Below are positions 1-8,098 of a stretch of 64,000 nucleotides of DNA, piece after piece. This DNA comes from Burkholderiales bacterium C2 (lineage in GTDB: Bacteria > Pseudomonadota > Gammaproteobacteria > Burkholderiales > Burkholderiaceae_C), in assembly GCA_005503085.1 (NCBI GenBank), contig SCOI01000013.1, positions 62,001-126,000 on the forward strand, read 5' to 3'. The notes below the pieces were generated by a model. It made no database searches, was not told the origin of the DNA, and saw nothing but the letters and a program-made list of their open reading frames with translations. How positions within the stretch are numbered: position 1 is the stretch's first letter; every line of letters starts with the position of its first letter. Made by a program: the position numbers and the translations under genes.

Positions 1-211
1 GCGCGCGCTGCAGCTGCTGGAAGCGGCCCTGGTGCGCTGGCCCTCGCCCAGCGAGATCGAGAGCATCCAGCATCGCTTCCGCGCCATCCTGGCCGTCGGC
101 CAGACGGCGCAGCGGACCGGTGATCATGGGCCGGCGCTGGACGAGCTGGTGGCGACCGCCGAGCGCGCGCTGGCCCTGCTGGCCGCGCACGAGCGCCGGC
201 ATGATGGCTGA
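1..211 (+). CDS. C-terminal end of an unidentified protein (truncated by window edge)
   Basis: The frame is open from the first complete codon at base 2 to a TGA ending at 211, giving about 69 C-terminal residues. The segment is alpha-helical in character, rich in Ala, Leu, Arg and Glu (it begins RALQLLEAALVRWPSP and ends LLAAHERRHDG). No catalytic motif or membrane segment is visible, and I do not recognise the family. It ends 4 bp before the convergent DUF4148 gene. The start lies outside the window. Confidence 0.55.
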   Translation, partial: RALQLLEAALVRWPSPSEIESIQHRFRAILAVGQTAQRTGDHGPALDELVATAERALALLAAHERRHDG

Positions 212-215
212 GTGC

Positions 216-461
216 TCAGCGCGCGGCGCTGTTCGCGTCCTGCTTGGCGGCCAGCGTGGTCTTGGCGGGGTAGAGCTGGGGGTGGCGCTGGCGTGGCGTC
301 AGGCCGTCCTCGCCGACCGGCAGCGTGCCATTGAGCCGGGCCTCGGCCAGCTCGGCCTTGACCTGCTCGCGGCTCTTCTCGCCAGCATCGCGCGCGGCCA
401 GCGCGGGGCCGGCGAGCAGCAGGGCGGCGCTGCACAGGGAGATCAGGGTGAGCTTGTTCAT
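216..461 (-). CDS. DUF4148-type small exported protein
   Basis: An 81-residue protein with a Sec signal peptide (MNKLTLISLCSAALLLAGPALA) followed by a short charged mature part. That part carries the SREQVKAELAEARLNGTL pattern typical of DUF4148 proteins, which are small, abundant exported proteins of unknown function in Burkholderiales. I placed the start at 461 because AAGGA lies about 8 nt upstream; the in-frame extension to 494 lacks signal-peptide character. It diverges from the two-component operon, and a CusR/CopR-like box sits in the shared intergenic region, so co-regulation by that system is plausible. A second DUF4148 protein starts at 18428. Confidence 0.8.
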   Translation of the reverse strand: MNKLTLISLCSAALLLAGPALAARDAGEKSREQVKAELAEARLNGTLPVGEDGLTPRQRHPQLYPAKTTLAAKQDANSAAR

Positions 462-531
462 CGGGTGATCCTTTGCATGAAGTGGAGACCTCACTGTAGA
501 AAAGCGTCGCTGGCCGGGCGCTGACGGCGCG

Positions 532-547
532 ATGACAAAGCTGTCAT
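532..547. promoter_or_regulatory. CusR/CopR-like operator between the DUF4148 gene and the two-component operon
   Basis: The dyad ATGACA-AAGC-TGTCAT has the half-sites and 4-nt spacing of the known CusR/CopR box (ATGACAAnnTTGTCAT). It lies 54 bp upstream of the TTG start chosen for the response regulator. It also contains the ATG that would begin a longer version of that protein, which argues against the longer reading. It probably mediates autoregulation and may act on the divergent DUF4148 gene. The motif is seen directly; the function is inferred. Confidence 0.65.
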
Positions 548-600
548 CCGCCGCTCCGGCGCTTCAGGCATGCTGGCGGCCTTGCAAACAGGAGAAGGTC

Positions 601-1281
601 TTGCGCATCCTGGTGGTCGAAGACGAGCCCAAGACGGGCGACTATCTGAAGAAGGGCCTGGGCGAGTCGGGCTTTGTGGTCGATGTCGCGAGCGACGGCA
701 TCACCGGTCTGCACCTGGCCCAGCAGCAGGGCTACGACCTGATCGTGCTCGATGTGATGCTGCCGGGCATGGACGGCTGGCGCGTGCTGCGCCGGCTGCG
801 CGAGGGCCGCGACACGCGGGCCACGCCGGTGATCTTCCTGACCGCGCGCGACGCGCTGGAAGACCGGGTCCAGGGCCTGGAGCAGGGCGCCGACGACTAT
901 CTGGTCAAGCCCTTTGCCTTCGCCGAGCTGCTGGCCCGCATCCGCACGCTGCTGCGGCGCGGGCCGCTGCGCGAGGAGGAGCTGCTGGCCGTCGACGATC
1001 TGCTGCTGAACGTGCCGGCGCGCGTCGTGACCCGGGCCGGCGAGCGCGTGCATCTGAGCGCGCGCGAGTTCGCGCTGCTGCATCTGCTGATGCGGCGCCA
1101 GGGCGAGGTGCTGTCGCGCAGCCAGATCGCGTCGCTGGTCTGGGACATGAATTTCGACAGCGACACCAATGTCGTCGATGTCGCGGTGCGGCGCCTGCGC
1201 CTGCGCATCAACGACCCGGTGCCGGGCCGGCTGATCCATGCGGTGCGCGGCATGGGCTATGTCTGCGAGCTGCGCCCATGA
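601..1281 (+). CDS. Heavy-metal-type response regulator (OmpR family, CusR/CopR/IrlR-like)
   Basis: A 226-residue transcriptional regulator. The receiver domain (about residues 1-115) has the acidic pocket VVEDE, phospho-acceptor D51 in [13 protein letters not shown], and VKPF. A winged-helix OmpR-type output domain follows (about 130-226, ending in RRLRLRIND and [12 protein letters not shown]). The start is TTG at 601, preceded by AGGAG with 6-nt spacing; the longer ATG at 532 falls inside the operator-like dyad. The stop overlaps the kinase start (ATGA). It resembles the copper/silver-responsive subgroup, but no efflux or copper-binding genes are visible nearby, so the inducing metal is unknown. 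Confidence 0.9.
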   Translation: MRILVVEDEPKTGDYLKKGLGESGFVVDVASDGITGLHLAQQQGYDLIVLDVMLPGMDGWRVLRRLREGRDTRATPVIFLTARDALEDRVQGLEQGADDYLVKPFAFAELLARIRTLLRRGPLREEELLAVDDLLLNVPARVVTRAGERVHLSAREFALLHLLMRRQGEVLSRSQIASLVWDMNFDSDTNVVDVAVRRLRLRINDPVPGRLIHAVRGMGYVCELRP

Positions 1282-2723
1282 GCCGCCTGCCGCTGAGCTG
1301 GCGCCTGGGTCTGCTGTTCGCGGCGCTGGTGGCCTTGAGTTGTGGCTCGCTGGGCGTCTATCTCTACCAATCCTTCGCCCAGCAGCTGGAGCGTCGCGAT
1401 GATCTGCAGCTGCTGGGCCAGCTGCGCCATCTGCGCCAGCTGCTGGCCCACACGGCCGCGCCCCGGCTGCTGCTGGACCAGCCGCAGTACCTGCGCGACA
1501 CGATGAGTGCCGACAGCAATGTCTATGTGCTGGTGCACGACGAGGCGGGCCGCCTGCTGCTGGACGTGCATCCGGGCCACGAGCCCCTGCCGACGCCGGA
1601 CCCGGTGCCGCTGGGACGGGCCGCCGGCCTCGGCGATATCCGCTACTGGACCACGGTTGCCGGCGTGCCGGCCGCCGCGGTGGGAGCGCTGTCGCCGCTG
1701 GGTTCGGGCCGCAATGTGCGCATCACGGTGGCGCGCATCTGCAATGAGCGCACCGAGCTGCTGGCCGACTACCGGCGCCGCATCTGGTTCAGCGTGCTGT
1801 TCTTCGCGGTCGCGGGCGGCGCGCTGGCGCTGGGGCTGATGTGGCAAGGCCTGGCCCCGCTGCGCCGCCTGGCCCGCGAAGCCGGCCGCATCACCGCCCA
1901 GCGGCTCTCGACCCGGCTGTCCGAGCGGGCGGCCCCGGCCGAGATGCGCGGCCTGATCGCCGCCTTCAACGCGATGCTGCTGCGCCTGGAGCAGGGCTTT
2001 GCCCAGGTCAACCAGTTCGCCGCTGACTTGGCCCATGAGCTGCGCACGCCGGTCGGCAACCTGCTGGGCCAGAGCCAGGTGATGCTGGCGCGCCCGCGCA
2101 GCGCCGAGGACTACCAGGCCCTGCTGGGCTCGAACATCGAGGAGCTGGAGCGGCTGAACCGCATGATAGACAGCATGCTGTTCCTGGCCCGCGCCGAGCA
2201 CAGCGCGGTGGCGCTGCAGCGCCAGGCGCTGGACCCGGCCGCGGAGCTGGCGCGCCAGGCCGACTACTTCCAGGACCTTGCCGAGGAGCGCGGGCTGCGC
2301 CTGCTCACGAGCGTCGTCGGCAGCGAGCCGCTGCAGGCCGACACCATGCTGCTGCGCCGCGCGCTGGCGAACCTGCTGGCCAATGCCGTGCAGCATGCCA
2401 AGCCCGGCAGCGAGGTCCGGCTGAGCGCACGGCGGCGGCCCGGTGCCTGGGAGCTCAGCGTCGACAACAGCGGCGAGCCGCTGCCGGCCGAGCTGCTGGA
2501 GCGGCTGTTCGAGCGCTTCTACCGCGCCGATCCGGCACGCGCCGACTCGGCCCGCTCCAGCGGCCTGGGCCTGGCCATCGTGCGCTCCATCATGACCTTG
2601 CACGGCGGCAGCGCGACGGTGGTCCAGCCGGCCGCCGGCGACATCAGCTTCCGGCTGTGCTTCCCCGATGCAGCTCCTCCTGCAGCCAGTCCCGCAGCGC
2701 CAGCAGCGGGGGCCAGGTCTTGA
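1278..2723 (+). CDS. Sensor histidine kinase, heavy-metal sensor type (CusS/CopS-like)
   Basis: A 481-residue inner-membrane kinase. A first membrane helix (about residues 8-30) and a second (about 168-190) flank a periplasmic sensor of roughly 135 residues. A HAMP region follows, then the H-box [13 protein letters not shown] with phospho-acceptor H253, the N-box [12 protein letters not shown], and the G-box [13 protein letters not shown] overlap with the response regulator indicates translational coupling. After the ATPase fold there is a low-complexity Ala/Pro tail of about 20 residues, which makes the gene run 80 bp into the 3' end of the convergent LysR gene. The metal ligands cannot be read from the sequence. 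Confidence 0.9.
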   Translation: MSRLPLSWRLGLLFAALVALSCGSLGVYLYQSFAQQLERRDDLQLLGQLRHLRQLLAHTAAPRLLLDQPQYLRDTMSADSNVYVLVHDEAGRLLLDVHPGHEPLPTPDPVPLGRAAGLGDIRYWTTVAGVPAAAVGALSPLGSGRNVRITVARICNERTELLADYRRRIWFSVLFFAVAGGALALGLMWQGLAPLRRLAREAGRITAQRLSTRLSERAAPAEMRGLIAAFNAMLLRLEQGFAQVNQFAADLAHELRTPVGNLLGQSQVMLARPRSAEDYQALLGSNIEELERLNRMIDSMLFLARAEHSAVALQRQALDPAAELARQADYFQDLAEERGLRLLTSVVGSEPLQADTMLLRRALANLLANAVQHAKPGSEVRLSARRRPGAWELSVDNSGEPLPAELLERLFERFYRADPARADSARSSGLGLAIVRSIMTLHGGSATVVQPAAGDISFRLCFPDAAPPAASPAAPAAGARS

Positions 2724-3564
2724 GGGCCGGCGGATAGGTCAGGTGGTAGGGCTTGGCATGCACATAGTGGATGGCCAGCGGCGAGAGCCGCACCAGCTTG
2801 CCTTCGCGCAGCGCATCCATCGCCAGGATCTCGCGCGAGATCGCCAGCCCCAGGTCCTGCTCGGCCGCCTGCAGCATCAGGCCGGCATCGTTGAACAGCG
2901 CCACCGGCGTGACCGTGCGCTGCACGCCGGCGGCCGCGAACCATTGCTCCCAGGGCTCGGCATGGCCCAGCAGCGGCTCTTCGCCGAGCGCGCCGGCGTC
3001 CGCCGCGCTGCGCCGCCGGCCCAGGCCCAGGCGCTTGGCCGCTGCTGGTGAGCCGACCACGACCATCGGCACCTCGGTGCCTATCAGCTCCTCGGCCTCT
3101 AGCCCCGGCCAGGGGCCGCGGCCCTGGCGGATGCCGGCATGAAAACCCTCGCGCCCCAGATCGCTGAGCTGGGCTGTCGCGCTGATTTCCAGTGCCAGGT
3201 TCGGATGGCGGGCGCGCCAGCGCTGCATGCGCGGCAGCAGCCAGCGCTGCGCGAACGAGGGCAGCACCGACAGCCGCAGGCTCTGCGCCTCCAGCCCAGC
3301 CGCCGCAGCCGCCGCACTGACGCCCCGGTCCAGCTCGGCCAGAGCCTTGTTGACGCTGGCCAGCAAGGCCTCGCCGGCGTTGTTGAGCAGCAGGCGGCGG
3401 CCGCGCCGCTCGAACAGCGCATGGCCCAGCTGCGCCTCCAGCGCGCGCAGCTGGTGGCTCAGCGCGCTGTGCGTCAGGTGCAGGGTCTCGGCCGCCGCAC
3501 GCAGATTCTGGGTCTGGGCGATGACGCGAAAGGTCGGCAGGGTGTTGAGCGGCAGGCGCGCCAT
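2644..3564 (-). CDS. LysR-family transcriptional regulator (GcvA-like)
   Basis: A 306-residue LysR-type regulator. The N-terminal winged helix-turn-helix (about residues 5-62) contains AAAETLHLTHSALSHQLRALE and FERRGRRLLLNNAGE, and is followed by a linker helix and a periplasmic-binding-protein-like effector domain. It is closest in style to the GcvA/AmpR subgroup. The effector is unknown. It is divergent from the DUF1127 gene across a 107-bp intergenic region, the usual arrangement for a LysR regulator and its target. Its 3' end overlaps the kinase gene tail-to-tail by 80 bp. Confidence 0.88.
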   Translation of the reverse strand: MARLPLNTLPTFRVIAQTQNLRAAAETLHLTHSALSHQLRALEAQLGHALFERRGRRLLLNNAGEALLASVNKALAELDRGVSAAAAAAGLEAQSLRLSVLPSFAQRWLLPRMQRWRARHPNLALEISATAQLSDLGREGFHAGIRQGRGPWPGLEAEELIGTEVPMVVVGSPAAAKRLGLGRRRSAADAGALGEEPLLGHAEPWEQWFAAAGVQRTVTPVALFNDAGLMLQAAEQDLGLAISREILAMDALREGKLVRLSPLAIHYVHAKPYHLTYPPALKTWPPLLALRDWLQEELHRGSTAGS

Positions 3565-3671
3565 GGCAGGCCCTCTGCTGGTTAGTTATTTCGACCATAC
3601 CAGAGAAAAACAATCAATTCCATTGCCCAAGGCGGCGACCTATCCTGAGCTCACTCGATAGGAGATCCGCC

Positions 3672-3926
3672 ATGCTTCACTCTGCCACCGGCGCTTGCGC
3701 CGACTCGCTCGCCCGCTCCGTCCCCGCATCCTTCGCCGACCGTTGGCATCGCTGGGGACGGGGGCTGTGGTCGCTGCTTTTCGACACCGCCGCCCGGCCG
3801 AGCGAGCCCGAGCGGCTCGATGACCTGGATGCCCGCAGCTTGCGCGATATCGGCTGGTGGTGCGTCGGTAGTCGGCGTGCCGATCACGAGAACCTGGCAA
3901 GCCACCGCATCGATTTCTTTCTCTGA
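3672..3926 (+). CDS. DUF1127 (YjiS-like) small protein
   Basis: An 84-residue protein. Its C-terminal half carries the DUF1127 signature ERLDDLDARSLRDIGW. DUF1127 proteins are small Arg-rich proteins, some of which take part in RNA/phosphate metabolism or stress responses; the role here is unknown. The start has AGGAG about 9 nt upstream. A strong terminator hairpin begins at its stop codon, so it is a monocistronic unit. Divergence from the LysR gene suggests control by that regulator. Confidence 0.78.
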   Translation: MLHSATGACADSLARSVPASFADRWHRWGRGLWSLLFDTAARPSEPERLDDLDARSLRDIGWWCVGSRRADHENLASHRIDFFL

Positions 3927-3957
3927 GCGGCGCCCCCGGATTGCGGGGGCGCCGCTT
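3926..3957 (+). terminator. Rho-independent terminator after the DUF1127 gene
   Basis: A perfect 12-bp inverted repeat (AGCGGCGCCCCC / GGGGGCGCCGCT) with a 7-nt loop starts at the last base of the stop codon. Only two T follow, so termination could be partly factor-assisted. From here to 4170 I see no further gene; the stretch is the leader of the protease gene. Confidence 0.65.
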
Positions 3958-4170
3958 GCCAGTGCCGGTGCTTTGGGGACTAATGCACGAAGTCGTCAAC
4001 TGCATGGCGCGAAGCAACAATGGCTTACAGACGCCGGTGTTGCCCCGTCCCTAAGCTGGGCGCCGGCCTGGATTGATCACCCCGGGCCGGCAGTAACAGG
4101 GAGTTTGCGAGAGCGATGATGCGGGCCACGGAGTCCGCGCAGGTCTCTCGTTCTGTACGGAGCAGCCACC

Positions 4171-6312
4171 ATGGCGCTTACAGCAATTGCATTGGCCGCC
4201 AGTCTGGCCAGCAGCGGGACTTGTTCCTGGGACCCCGCCTCCCAGCAGACTTTCGATGGCGATGTCGCCACCGTGGTGGATCGCTTCCAGGATCTCTCGC
4301 CCGAACTCCGCGCCAAGCTGCGTCAACGCATGGACCGGCAGCGCTTCGACGAGCTGGTCTGGATCCGGCGCGACGGCGTGTTCGGCGCCCAGAGCTATGG
4401 ACAGGAACTGCAGGGCTTGCAGATGTCCGGCAACTCGGTCTGTGCCCAGCCCGATCGCTCGCAGTGGAGCGCGGTCATGGCGGAGCCGGCGCTGAGCTAT
4501 TGCGAGGCGCGCCACTGCCTGCTGGTCACGCTCAATGGCCGTCATGTGCTGCGCGTGGCACGCACCGGGCTCTCGACCGAGGCGACCCTGGCCGGTCTGG
4601 ACCCACAGCAGGTGCTCAAGGAACAGCCGCCGGCCGCCGGCGTGCCGCAGCACGCGCCCGGCCGTTTGATCGTCGGCGCACGGGCCGGGCTGGCCGAGGG
4701 CGAACTCGGCAAGATCAGCGGCCTGCATGGCGGCAAGGCGCGGCGCCTGGGGCGCAGCGATCTCTATGTCATCGATCTGCCCGGCAATGCCTCGGAGAAG
4801 GCCGTGCAGGCCCTGCTTAGCAAGCATCCGCAGCTGCGCTTTGCCGAACTGGACCAGCGCGTCGCGCCGGCATTGGCCGTCAACGATCCCTATGCCGGCA
4901 GCCAGTGGCATCTCGGCAAGATCGGTGCACATCAGGCCTGGGATATCACGCAGGGAGCGGGCATCACGATTGCCGTGCTGGACTCCGGTATCGACGCCGC
5001 CCATCCGGACCTGGCCGCGCGCCTGGTGCCGGGCTGGAACGTCATCGACGGCAACTCGAACACCGCCGATGTCAATGGCCACGGCACGGCCGTCGCTGGC
5101 GCTGCGGTGGCCACGCTGAACAATGGCACCGGCGTTGCGGCCGTGGCCGGCCTGGCCCGGCTGATGCCGGTGCGCATCGCCGATGCCAATGCCTATGCCT
5201 ACTGGAGTACGGTGGCTCAGGGTCTGATCTGGGCCGCCGACAACGGAGCGCGCGTGGCCAATATCAGCTATGGCGGCGTGACTGGCAGTTCCTCGGTGCG
5301 CAGCGCCGCCCAGTACCTGAAGAGCAAGGGAGGCCTGGTGGTGGTGTCGGCCGGCAATACCGGCATCGAGGAAACCACCGGGGCGAGCACCAGCATGATC
5401 ACGGTCTCGGCTACCGACGCGAATGACCAGCGCAGCAGCTGGTCCAGCTACGGCAGCTATGTGACCCTGGCCGCGCCCGGCCAGGACATCTGGACCACCA
5501 CCCGCGGCGGTGGCTATCAGGCCTGGTGGGGCACCTCGCTGTCCAGCCCGGTGGTGGCCGGCGTGGTCGGGCTGATGATGGCGGCCAAGCCCTCGCTGGC
5601 CAGCGACCAGATCGAAAGCCTGCTCTACTCGACCGCGCTGGATCTGGGCACGGCCGGCCGCGACAAGCTCTACGGCCATGGTCGGGTCAATGCAGCGGCG
5701 GCGGTCCAGGCCAGCGTGGCGGCGCAGGCGCCTGACACCCAGGCACCGACGGTGGCGATCGGCGGCCCGCAGGGCGGCAGCACGGTCAGCGGCCTGGTGG
5801 CGGTGGATGTCAATGCCAGCGACAACGTCGGCGTCGTGCGGGTCGAGCTGCGCGCCAACGGCAGCCTGGTGGCCAGCGACACCAGCGCGCCCTATGCCTT
5901 CAGCTGGGATTCCAGCAAGGTGGCCAACGGTTCGGCAAGCCTGAGCGCTCAGGCCTTCGATGCGGCCGGCAACAGCGCTGCCTCGGCGGCGCTGACCGTC
6001 ATGGTGTCGAACGCACCGGCCGTGACCGTGGTCGACAGCACGCCCCCGGTGGTGGCCATCAGCAACCCTGCCAACGGCGCCAAGGTGTCGGGCACGGTCG
6101 GCATCACGGTGCAGGCCTCCGATGATTCTGGTGCGGCCGGCATCACGCAGACCTTGTGGATCGATGGCAAGGTGGTCGCCACGGCCAACGGTGGCACCCT
6201 CAGCTACAGCTGGAATACCCGCAAGCTCAAGGCCGGCGCCCACAGCATCAGTGCTACCGCCAAGGATGCCGCCGGCAACACCCGCAGCATCAGCATCCAG
6301 GTCAGCCTCTGA
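4171..6312 (+). CDS. Subtilisin-like serine protease (S8) with two C-terminal Ig-like domains
   Basis: A 713-residue secreted protease. An N-terminal region of about 240 residues, including a prodomain-like segment (APGRLIVGAR... around 162-230), precedes the S8 catalytic domain. The triad is D271 (VLDSGID), H304 (NGHGTAVAG) and S456 (GTSLSSP). Two tandem immunoglobulin-like modules follow, each beginning like (Q/T)APTVAI or TPPVVAI (about 527-615 and 624-713). The N-terminus MALTAIALAASLASSGTC has a hydrophobic core but no basic n-region, which is odd for a signal peptide. A neighbouring frame starting at 4116 supplies an Arg-containing leader, so a one-base indel or a different start should be considered. 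Confidence 0.92.
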   Translation: MALTAIALAASLASSGTCSWDPASQQTFDGDVATVVDRFQDLSPELRAKLRQRMDRQRFDELVWIRRDGVFGAQSYGQELQGLQMSGNSVCAQPDRSQWSAVMAEPALSYCEARHCLLVTLNGRHVLRVARTGLSTEATLAGLDPQQVLKEQPPAAGVPQHAPGRLIVGARAGLAEGELGKISGLHGGKARRLGRSDLYVIDLPGNASEKAVQALLSKHPQLRFAELDQRVAPALAVNDPYAGSQWHLGKIGAHQAWDITQGAGITIAVLDSGIDAAHPDLAARLVPGWNVIDGNSNTADVNGHGTAVAGAAVATLNNGTGVAAVAGLARLMPVRIADANAYAYWSTVAQGLIWAADNGARVANISYGGVTGSSSVRSAAQYLKSKGGLVVVSAGNTGIEETTGASTSMITVSATDANDQRSSWSSYGSYVTLAAPGQDIWTTTRGGGYQAWWGTSLSSPVVAGVVGLMMAAKPSLASDQIESLLYSTALDLGTAGRDKLYGHGRVNAAAAVQASVAAQAPDTQAPTVAIGGPQGGSTVSGLVAVDVNASDNVGVVRVELRANGSLVASDTSAPYAFSWDSSKVANGSASLSAQAFDAAGNSAASAALTVMVSNAPAVTVVDSTPPVVAISNPANGAKVSGTVGITVQASDDSGAAGITQTLWIDGKVVATANGGTLSYSWNTRKLKAGAHSISATAKDAAGNTRSISIQVSL

Positions 6313-6317
6313 AAGCA

Positions 6318-6345
6318 AAGAAACCCGCCTGCCGGCGGGTTTCTT
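6318..6345. terminator. Bidirectional terminator between the protease and the PEP-CTERM gene
   Basis: A perfect 12-bp stem (AAGAAACCCGCC / GGCGGGTTTCTT) with a 4-nt loop, T-rich on both outgoing strands. It lies between two convergent stop codons (6312 and 6365) and can serve both genes. Confidence 0.85.
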
Positions 6346-6364
6346 GATCGAAGAAGCTGAGACT

Positions 6365-7018
6365 TCAGGCGACGACTTTGCGACGACGACCGGCTGCCGC
6401 GCCCAGCAGAGCCAATCCTGCCAAGGCCAGGCTGCCCGGCTCCGGCACGGTGGAACCACCGCCGCCGCCGCTGCCACCGCCGCCGCCATCGTCACCCTCG
6501 CGACCCCAGATCGATACATGCGAGATGGCTCCACCATTGGGCCAGAAACCGTCGAGGAAGATGCTCTCGGTACCGTCCCAGGCGCTCAGGTCGTAGAAGT
6601 AGTAGGACGGGGCATGATTGCCATCCTTGATGGCCATATAGCAGTCGGGGCAGGCGATGCTGGCGCCGCTGAGGTACTCGATCAAGGCATCGGCCGGGTC
6701 GTTGGCCGGATTCGAGAATGTCGTCTTGTAGCTGCCTGCAAAGGTTCCGGAGTCTGAACCCAGGCCTGATCCGCCCGAGACATCCGATTTGTAGAGCAGG
6801 CTCAAGGAGCCGTCCGGTGCGCCAAGACCGAACTGTGAATAGACGCAGTCGGGTTCGCAGTTCGAGTTGCCAAGATTGGCGCCGATCATGCCGACCGAGC
6901 TGGGTGTCAAAGTCAGGGTGGCCTGAGCAGGCATGCTGGTCGCCGCGAGGGCCAGGCCAAGGGCCGCAAGCAGTGACGAGGGGCTGGACAAGGCTTTGGA
7001 AAGGACCTGGGACTTCAT
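6365..7018 (-). CDS. PEP-CTERM sorting-domain exported protein
   Basis: A 217-residue exported protein. The signal peptide ends near MPAQA. The mature part has two Cys pairs (NCEPDC and ACPDC), then a Gly/Ser linker and the C-terminal sorting signal VPEPGSLALAGLALLG followed by a basic tail (GRRRKVVA). PEP-CTERM proteins are processed by exosortase and are linked to the cell surface and exopolysaccharide. The start at 7018 is chosen over 7081 because AAGGAGAAC lies just upstream and the signal peptide begins there. A sigma-54-type promoter lies about 47 bp upstream. The specific function is unknown. Confidence 0.88.
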   Translation of the reverse strand: MKSQVLSKALSSPSSLLAALGLALAATSMPAQATLTLTPSSVGMIGANLGNSNCEPDCVYSQFGLGAPDGSLSLLYKSDVSGGSGLGSDSGTFAGSYKTTFSNPANDPADALIEYLSGASIACPDCYMAIKDGNHAPSYYFYDLSAWDGTESIFLDGFWPNGGAISHVSIWGREGDDGGGGGSGGGGGSTVPEPGSLALAGLALLGAAAGRRRKVVA

Positions 7019-7064
7019 GGCTGTTCTCCTTGGCTGGCTTTGGGCTGGCTGGTGAAGCAAGAAA

Positions 7065-7080
7065 AGCAAACTTGATGCCA
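7065..7080 (-). promoter_or_regulatory. Sigma-54 (-24/-12) promoter for the PEP-CTERM gene
   Basis: On the minus strand the sequence reads TGGCATCAAGTTTGCT. It matches the sigma-54 consensus TGGCACGnnnnTTGCW with exact spacing between the GG and GC elements, and is about 47 bp upstream of the start codon. Sigma-54 promoters with the PrsK/PrsR two-component system are associated with PEP-CTERM genes in proteobacteria, which supports the reading. Confidence 0.65.
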
Positions 7081-7342
7081 TTTACCTAAGTCATTGTTTT
7101 GTAATCTGTTTGGAACTTGGCCTGGCGCCGAGTGGCGGAATTTGTAAAGTCAACCGACAAACATGGGGCAGGTGACAGGTCTGCTTGATGCCGGCACGCC
7201 GGTTGCTCATCCATCATGGTCATTGGTTTTCTGGCCAGCCTGGGGCAAACCCCTGTCTGTACTTTGTATCCAAAGTCCATCGCGTGACCGAGGCGCCGGC
7301 CGACTAGCGTCAGAATGGCGGCTGTTGTAGGCAGAGCCAGCG
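7081..7342. other. Intergenic region between PEP-CTERM and gntR genes, no gene seen
   Basis: With the 62 bp above it, this forms a gap of more than 300 bp between two divergent genes. It is less GC-rich than its surroundings. It must hold any upstream activator sites for the sigma-54 promoter and the gntR promoter. A short dyad CTTTGtatcCAAAG at about 7262-7275 could be a GntR-type operator, but I cannot support this further. Confidence 0.4.
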
Positions 7343-7351
7343 GTGCGGTCG

Positions 7352-8098
7352 ATGAATCTTGTGAGTGGTGGGGAAGCCCCGGAAGCGTTTGAATGGCAGA
7401 GCCGCGTGCGTCTGGTCGACGAGGTCGCGCGGGTGCTGCGCCAGCGCATCTATACCGGCTTCTACCCGCCCGGCGAGCTGCTGCGCCAGGTGCAGCTGTC
7501 GGAAGACCTGAAGGTCAGCCGCACGCCGCTGCGCGAAGCCTTGCGCATGCTGCAGAGCGAGGGCCTGGTGGAAGCCGACGGGGTGCGCGGCGTCAGCGTC
7601 GCGCGGGCGGACCGGCGCCGGCTGCTGGATGCCTACACGATGCGCGAGATGCTGGACGGCCTGGCCGCGCGCCAGGCCGCCGAGCGCGGTGCCGAGCGCG
7701 CGCATGCGCTGCTCGACCCGATGATCGCGGCCCAGCGCCGCACCTTGGAGCCCTGGTCGCCGGCCGACTACACCCGCTTCAATGTGGACTTCCACTCGGC
7801 CATCATCGCGCTGGCCGACAACGAGTTCCTCAACGCCCAGCTGGCCCTGGTGCGCAAGACCTCGCAGGTGTTTGCGCCGGCCGTGCTGATCAGCCATGAG
7901 CGCGCCGGCCCCGCCATCGCGGAGCATGAGCGCATCGTCGCGGCGATTGCCTCGGGCGATGGCGACGCCGCCGAGCGCCTGGGCCGCGCCCATATCCACG
8001 AGACGATTCTGTGCCTGCGGCGCGAGCTGGATGGCGGCGCGCCCCACGACGCGACGGTGCCGCCTGCCGTGATCGGGCGTCGGCGCCCGGCCGCATGA
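7352..8098 (+). CDS. GntR-family transcriptional regulator (FCD/FadR-type)
   Basis: About 248 residues. The N-terminal GntR winged helix contains LVDEVARVLRQRIYTGFY, SRTPLREALRMLQSEGLVE and GVSVA; the helical FCD effector domain has the usual ligand and metal positions (FHSAIIALADNEFL and ERIVAAI). FCD regulators sense small carboxylates or amino-acid derivatives. The ATG at 7352 is used; an in-frame GTG at 7343 is an alternative, and neither has a clear Shine-Dalgarno. The stop overlaps the ABC permease start (ATGA), so the regulator is the first gene of the transport operon and probably controls it. Confidence 0.88.
   Translation: MNLVSGGEAPEAFEWQSRVRLVDEVARVLRQRIYTGFYPPGELLRQVQLSEDLKVSRTPLREALRMLQSEGLVEADGVRGVSVARADRRRLLDAYTMREMLDGLAARQAAERGAERAHALLDPMIAAQRRTLEPWSPADYTRFNVDFHSAIIALADNEFLNAQLALVRKTSQVFAPAVLISHERAGPAIAEHERIVAAIASGDGDAAERLGRAHIHETILCLRRELDGGAPHDATVPPAVIGRRRPAA

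Noticed and set aside
532-600. Longer response regulator starting at ATG 532
   Set aside because: That ATG lies within the CusR-like dyad and lacks a Shine-Dalgarno, while TTG 601 has one and starts exactly at the receiver domain.
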